Shown here: positions 5,154-5,895 of the stretch, one piece after another | Layout of the letters: every line of letters starts with the position of its first letter | Position numbering within the stretch: position 1 is the stretch's first letter | Assembly (NCBI GenBank): GCA_003661015.1 | Contig: QMVI01000073.1 | Span: forward strand, 1 to 5,895 | Length of the DNA: 5,895 bases | Direction of reading: 5' to 3' | Source: Methanosarcinales archaeon | GTDB lineage: Archaea; Halobacteriota; Methanosarcinia; DSM-18856; Methermicoccaceae | The notes under the pieces: generated by a model | The model's database searches: none | What the model saw: the letters and a program-made list of their open reading frames with translations, nothing else | Told to the model about the DNA's origin: nothing | Program-made: the position numbers and the translations under genes

Positions 5154-5895
5154 TCACAACTCCTGAAGGGGTAGTTCCGTTGGTAGTGTTATGATGAACT
5201 TCGCACCTTCTCCTTCCTTCGATTCAACCAATATCTCCCCACCATGTGTCTTTACAATGTTATAAACAACCCACATCCCCAGCCCAGTCCCTCCATCCTT
5301 TGTTGTGAAGAATGGGTCGAAGATGCGTTTTCTCACATCCTCCGAGATCCCTATTCCCCTGTCCTCTATCTCTATTATGGCGCTATCTCCTTCTTTGTAA
5401 GTTCTTACTCTCAGAATCTTGTTCTCGTTCATTTCAGGATACTTCTGGTTGAGAGACCAAATGGCATTATCAACTATATTTATGACAACTTGCTCAAGCT
5501 TTCCTCTGTGTGCTGATACACTTACATTCTCCAACTCGCATTCAACCACCACATTCTTTAGTTTGTGGGAGAGAATTCTCAGTGAGGTTTCCACCACATC
5601 CTTCAAATCAACATCTTCAACACCTCTGTCCCTTTTCACAAACTCCAGCAAATCCTTTACGATGTTCTGAATCCTTTGTGTTGCCTCCTCCATATCATTT
5701 ATTATCTCCTCTTTCTCATCCCCTCCTGCCTCTCTGAGGAGAGGAAGGTTCAGTGTGATTACAGAGAGTGGATTTCTTATTTCGTGTATCACTCCTCCGG
5801 CAAGGGTACCGACGATGGCAAGCCTGTCTGCATGTGCAAGTTTTTCCTGTAAAACTTCCTTTTCTCTCTCAGCAGTGATGTCGGTTAACCTGATC
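5154..5895 (-). CDS. PAS-linked sensor histidine kinase, C-terminal part (5' end outside window)
   Basis: The reading frame is open to the right edge, giving 246 visible residues. The first visible residues (IRLTDITAEREKE) are the typical exit of a PAS domain followed by a coiled linker. Then come the dimerisation helix with the phosphorylated His at visible residue 37 (H-box GTLAGGVIHEIRNPL), the N-box around VINIVDNAIWSL (about 137-148), the G1 motif DRGIGI (178-183), the F-box FDPFFTTK (192-199) and the G2 motif GTGLGM (202-207). It should autophosphorylate and pass phosphate to a response regulator, which is not in view. No receiver domain follows and the protein ends TELPLQEL. The catalytic core is complete. 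A GTG at 5792 is not a plausible start: it falls inside the H-box, two codons before the catalytic His. Its TGA is 3 nt from that of the convergent cooC-like gene. Signal and membrane attachment are unknown. Confidence 0.95.
   Translation of the reverse strand, partial: IRLTDITAEREKEVLQEKLAHADRLAIVGTLAGGVIHEIRNPLSVITLNLPLLREAGGDEKEEIINDMEEATQRIQNIVKDLLEFVKRDRGVEDVDLKDVVETSLRILSHKLKNVVVECELENVSVSAHRGKLEQVVINIVDNAIWSLNQKYPEMNENKILRVRTYKEGDSAIIEIEDRGIGISEDVRKRIFDPFFTTKDGGTGLGMWVVYNIVKTHGGEILVESKEGEGAKFIITLPTELPLQEL

Noticed and set aside
5787..5792. GTG at 5792 as start of a short histidine kinase
   Set aside because: It lies inside the H-box two codons before the catalytic His; the frame stays open upstream through linker and PAS exit sequence to the window edge.

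Overview
The window looks like euryarchaeal chromosome. It encodes a full-length Cdc48/VAT-type double AAA+ ATPase, an archaeal-style small heat shock protein, a CTP-dependent lipid kinase relative of the DGK1/SEC59 group, a stand-alone KaiC-like ATPase, a CooC-type nickel-insertion ATPase and a PAS-linked histidine kinase. Promoters have archaeal TTTATATA boxes, and ribosome binding sites are of the GGTGAT/AGGAGGT type. CooC plus an apparent molybdopterin (FwdD-like) subunit suggest C1/CO metabolism. Histidine kinases are frequent in Archaeoglobi, Methanosarcinales and ANME/Syntrophoarchaeum-like lineages, so that neighbourhood is the best guess (inference only).

Layout: the left 3.56 kb is read leftwards. 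In transcription order it holds a DGK1/SEC59-like membrane kinase (3556 to 3026), hsp20 (2971 to 2432), cdc48 (2404 to 227) and the first 74 codons of a molybdopterin-dinucleotide-binding protein running off the left edge (222 to 1). hsp20 has its own promoter, whose BRE and TATA box lie in the last codons of the kinase gene. A nearly perfect 20-bp palindrome sits between the TATA box and the expected transcription start, where a heat-shock repressor would be expected to act. hsp20, cdc48 and the molybdopterin gene follow one another at 27 and 4 nt with good ribosome binding sites and no obvious terminator, so they probably form one heat-responsive operon.

Rightwards from a compact divergent promoter region (3557-3622) run the KaiC-like gene (3623-4372) and the cooC-like gene (4374-5150). 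They are separated by 1 nt, and the ribosome binding site of the second lies inside the end of the first. The right end holds a histidine kinase on the minus strand (5895 to 5154), convergent with cooC and 3 nt from it; its N-terminal part lies beyond the window.

The genes are recognisable families and I see no defence island, mobile element, CRISPR array or RNA gene. The best leads are regulatory and evolutionary: the hsp20 operator, the almost identical DNA tracts shared by the two AAA modules of cdc48, and the tightly coupled KaiC-CooC ATPase pair. Several starts were revised: cdc48 to 2404, hsp20 to 2971, cooC to a TTG at 4374, and the histidine kinase open at the window edge.
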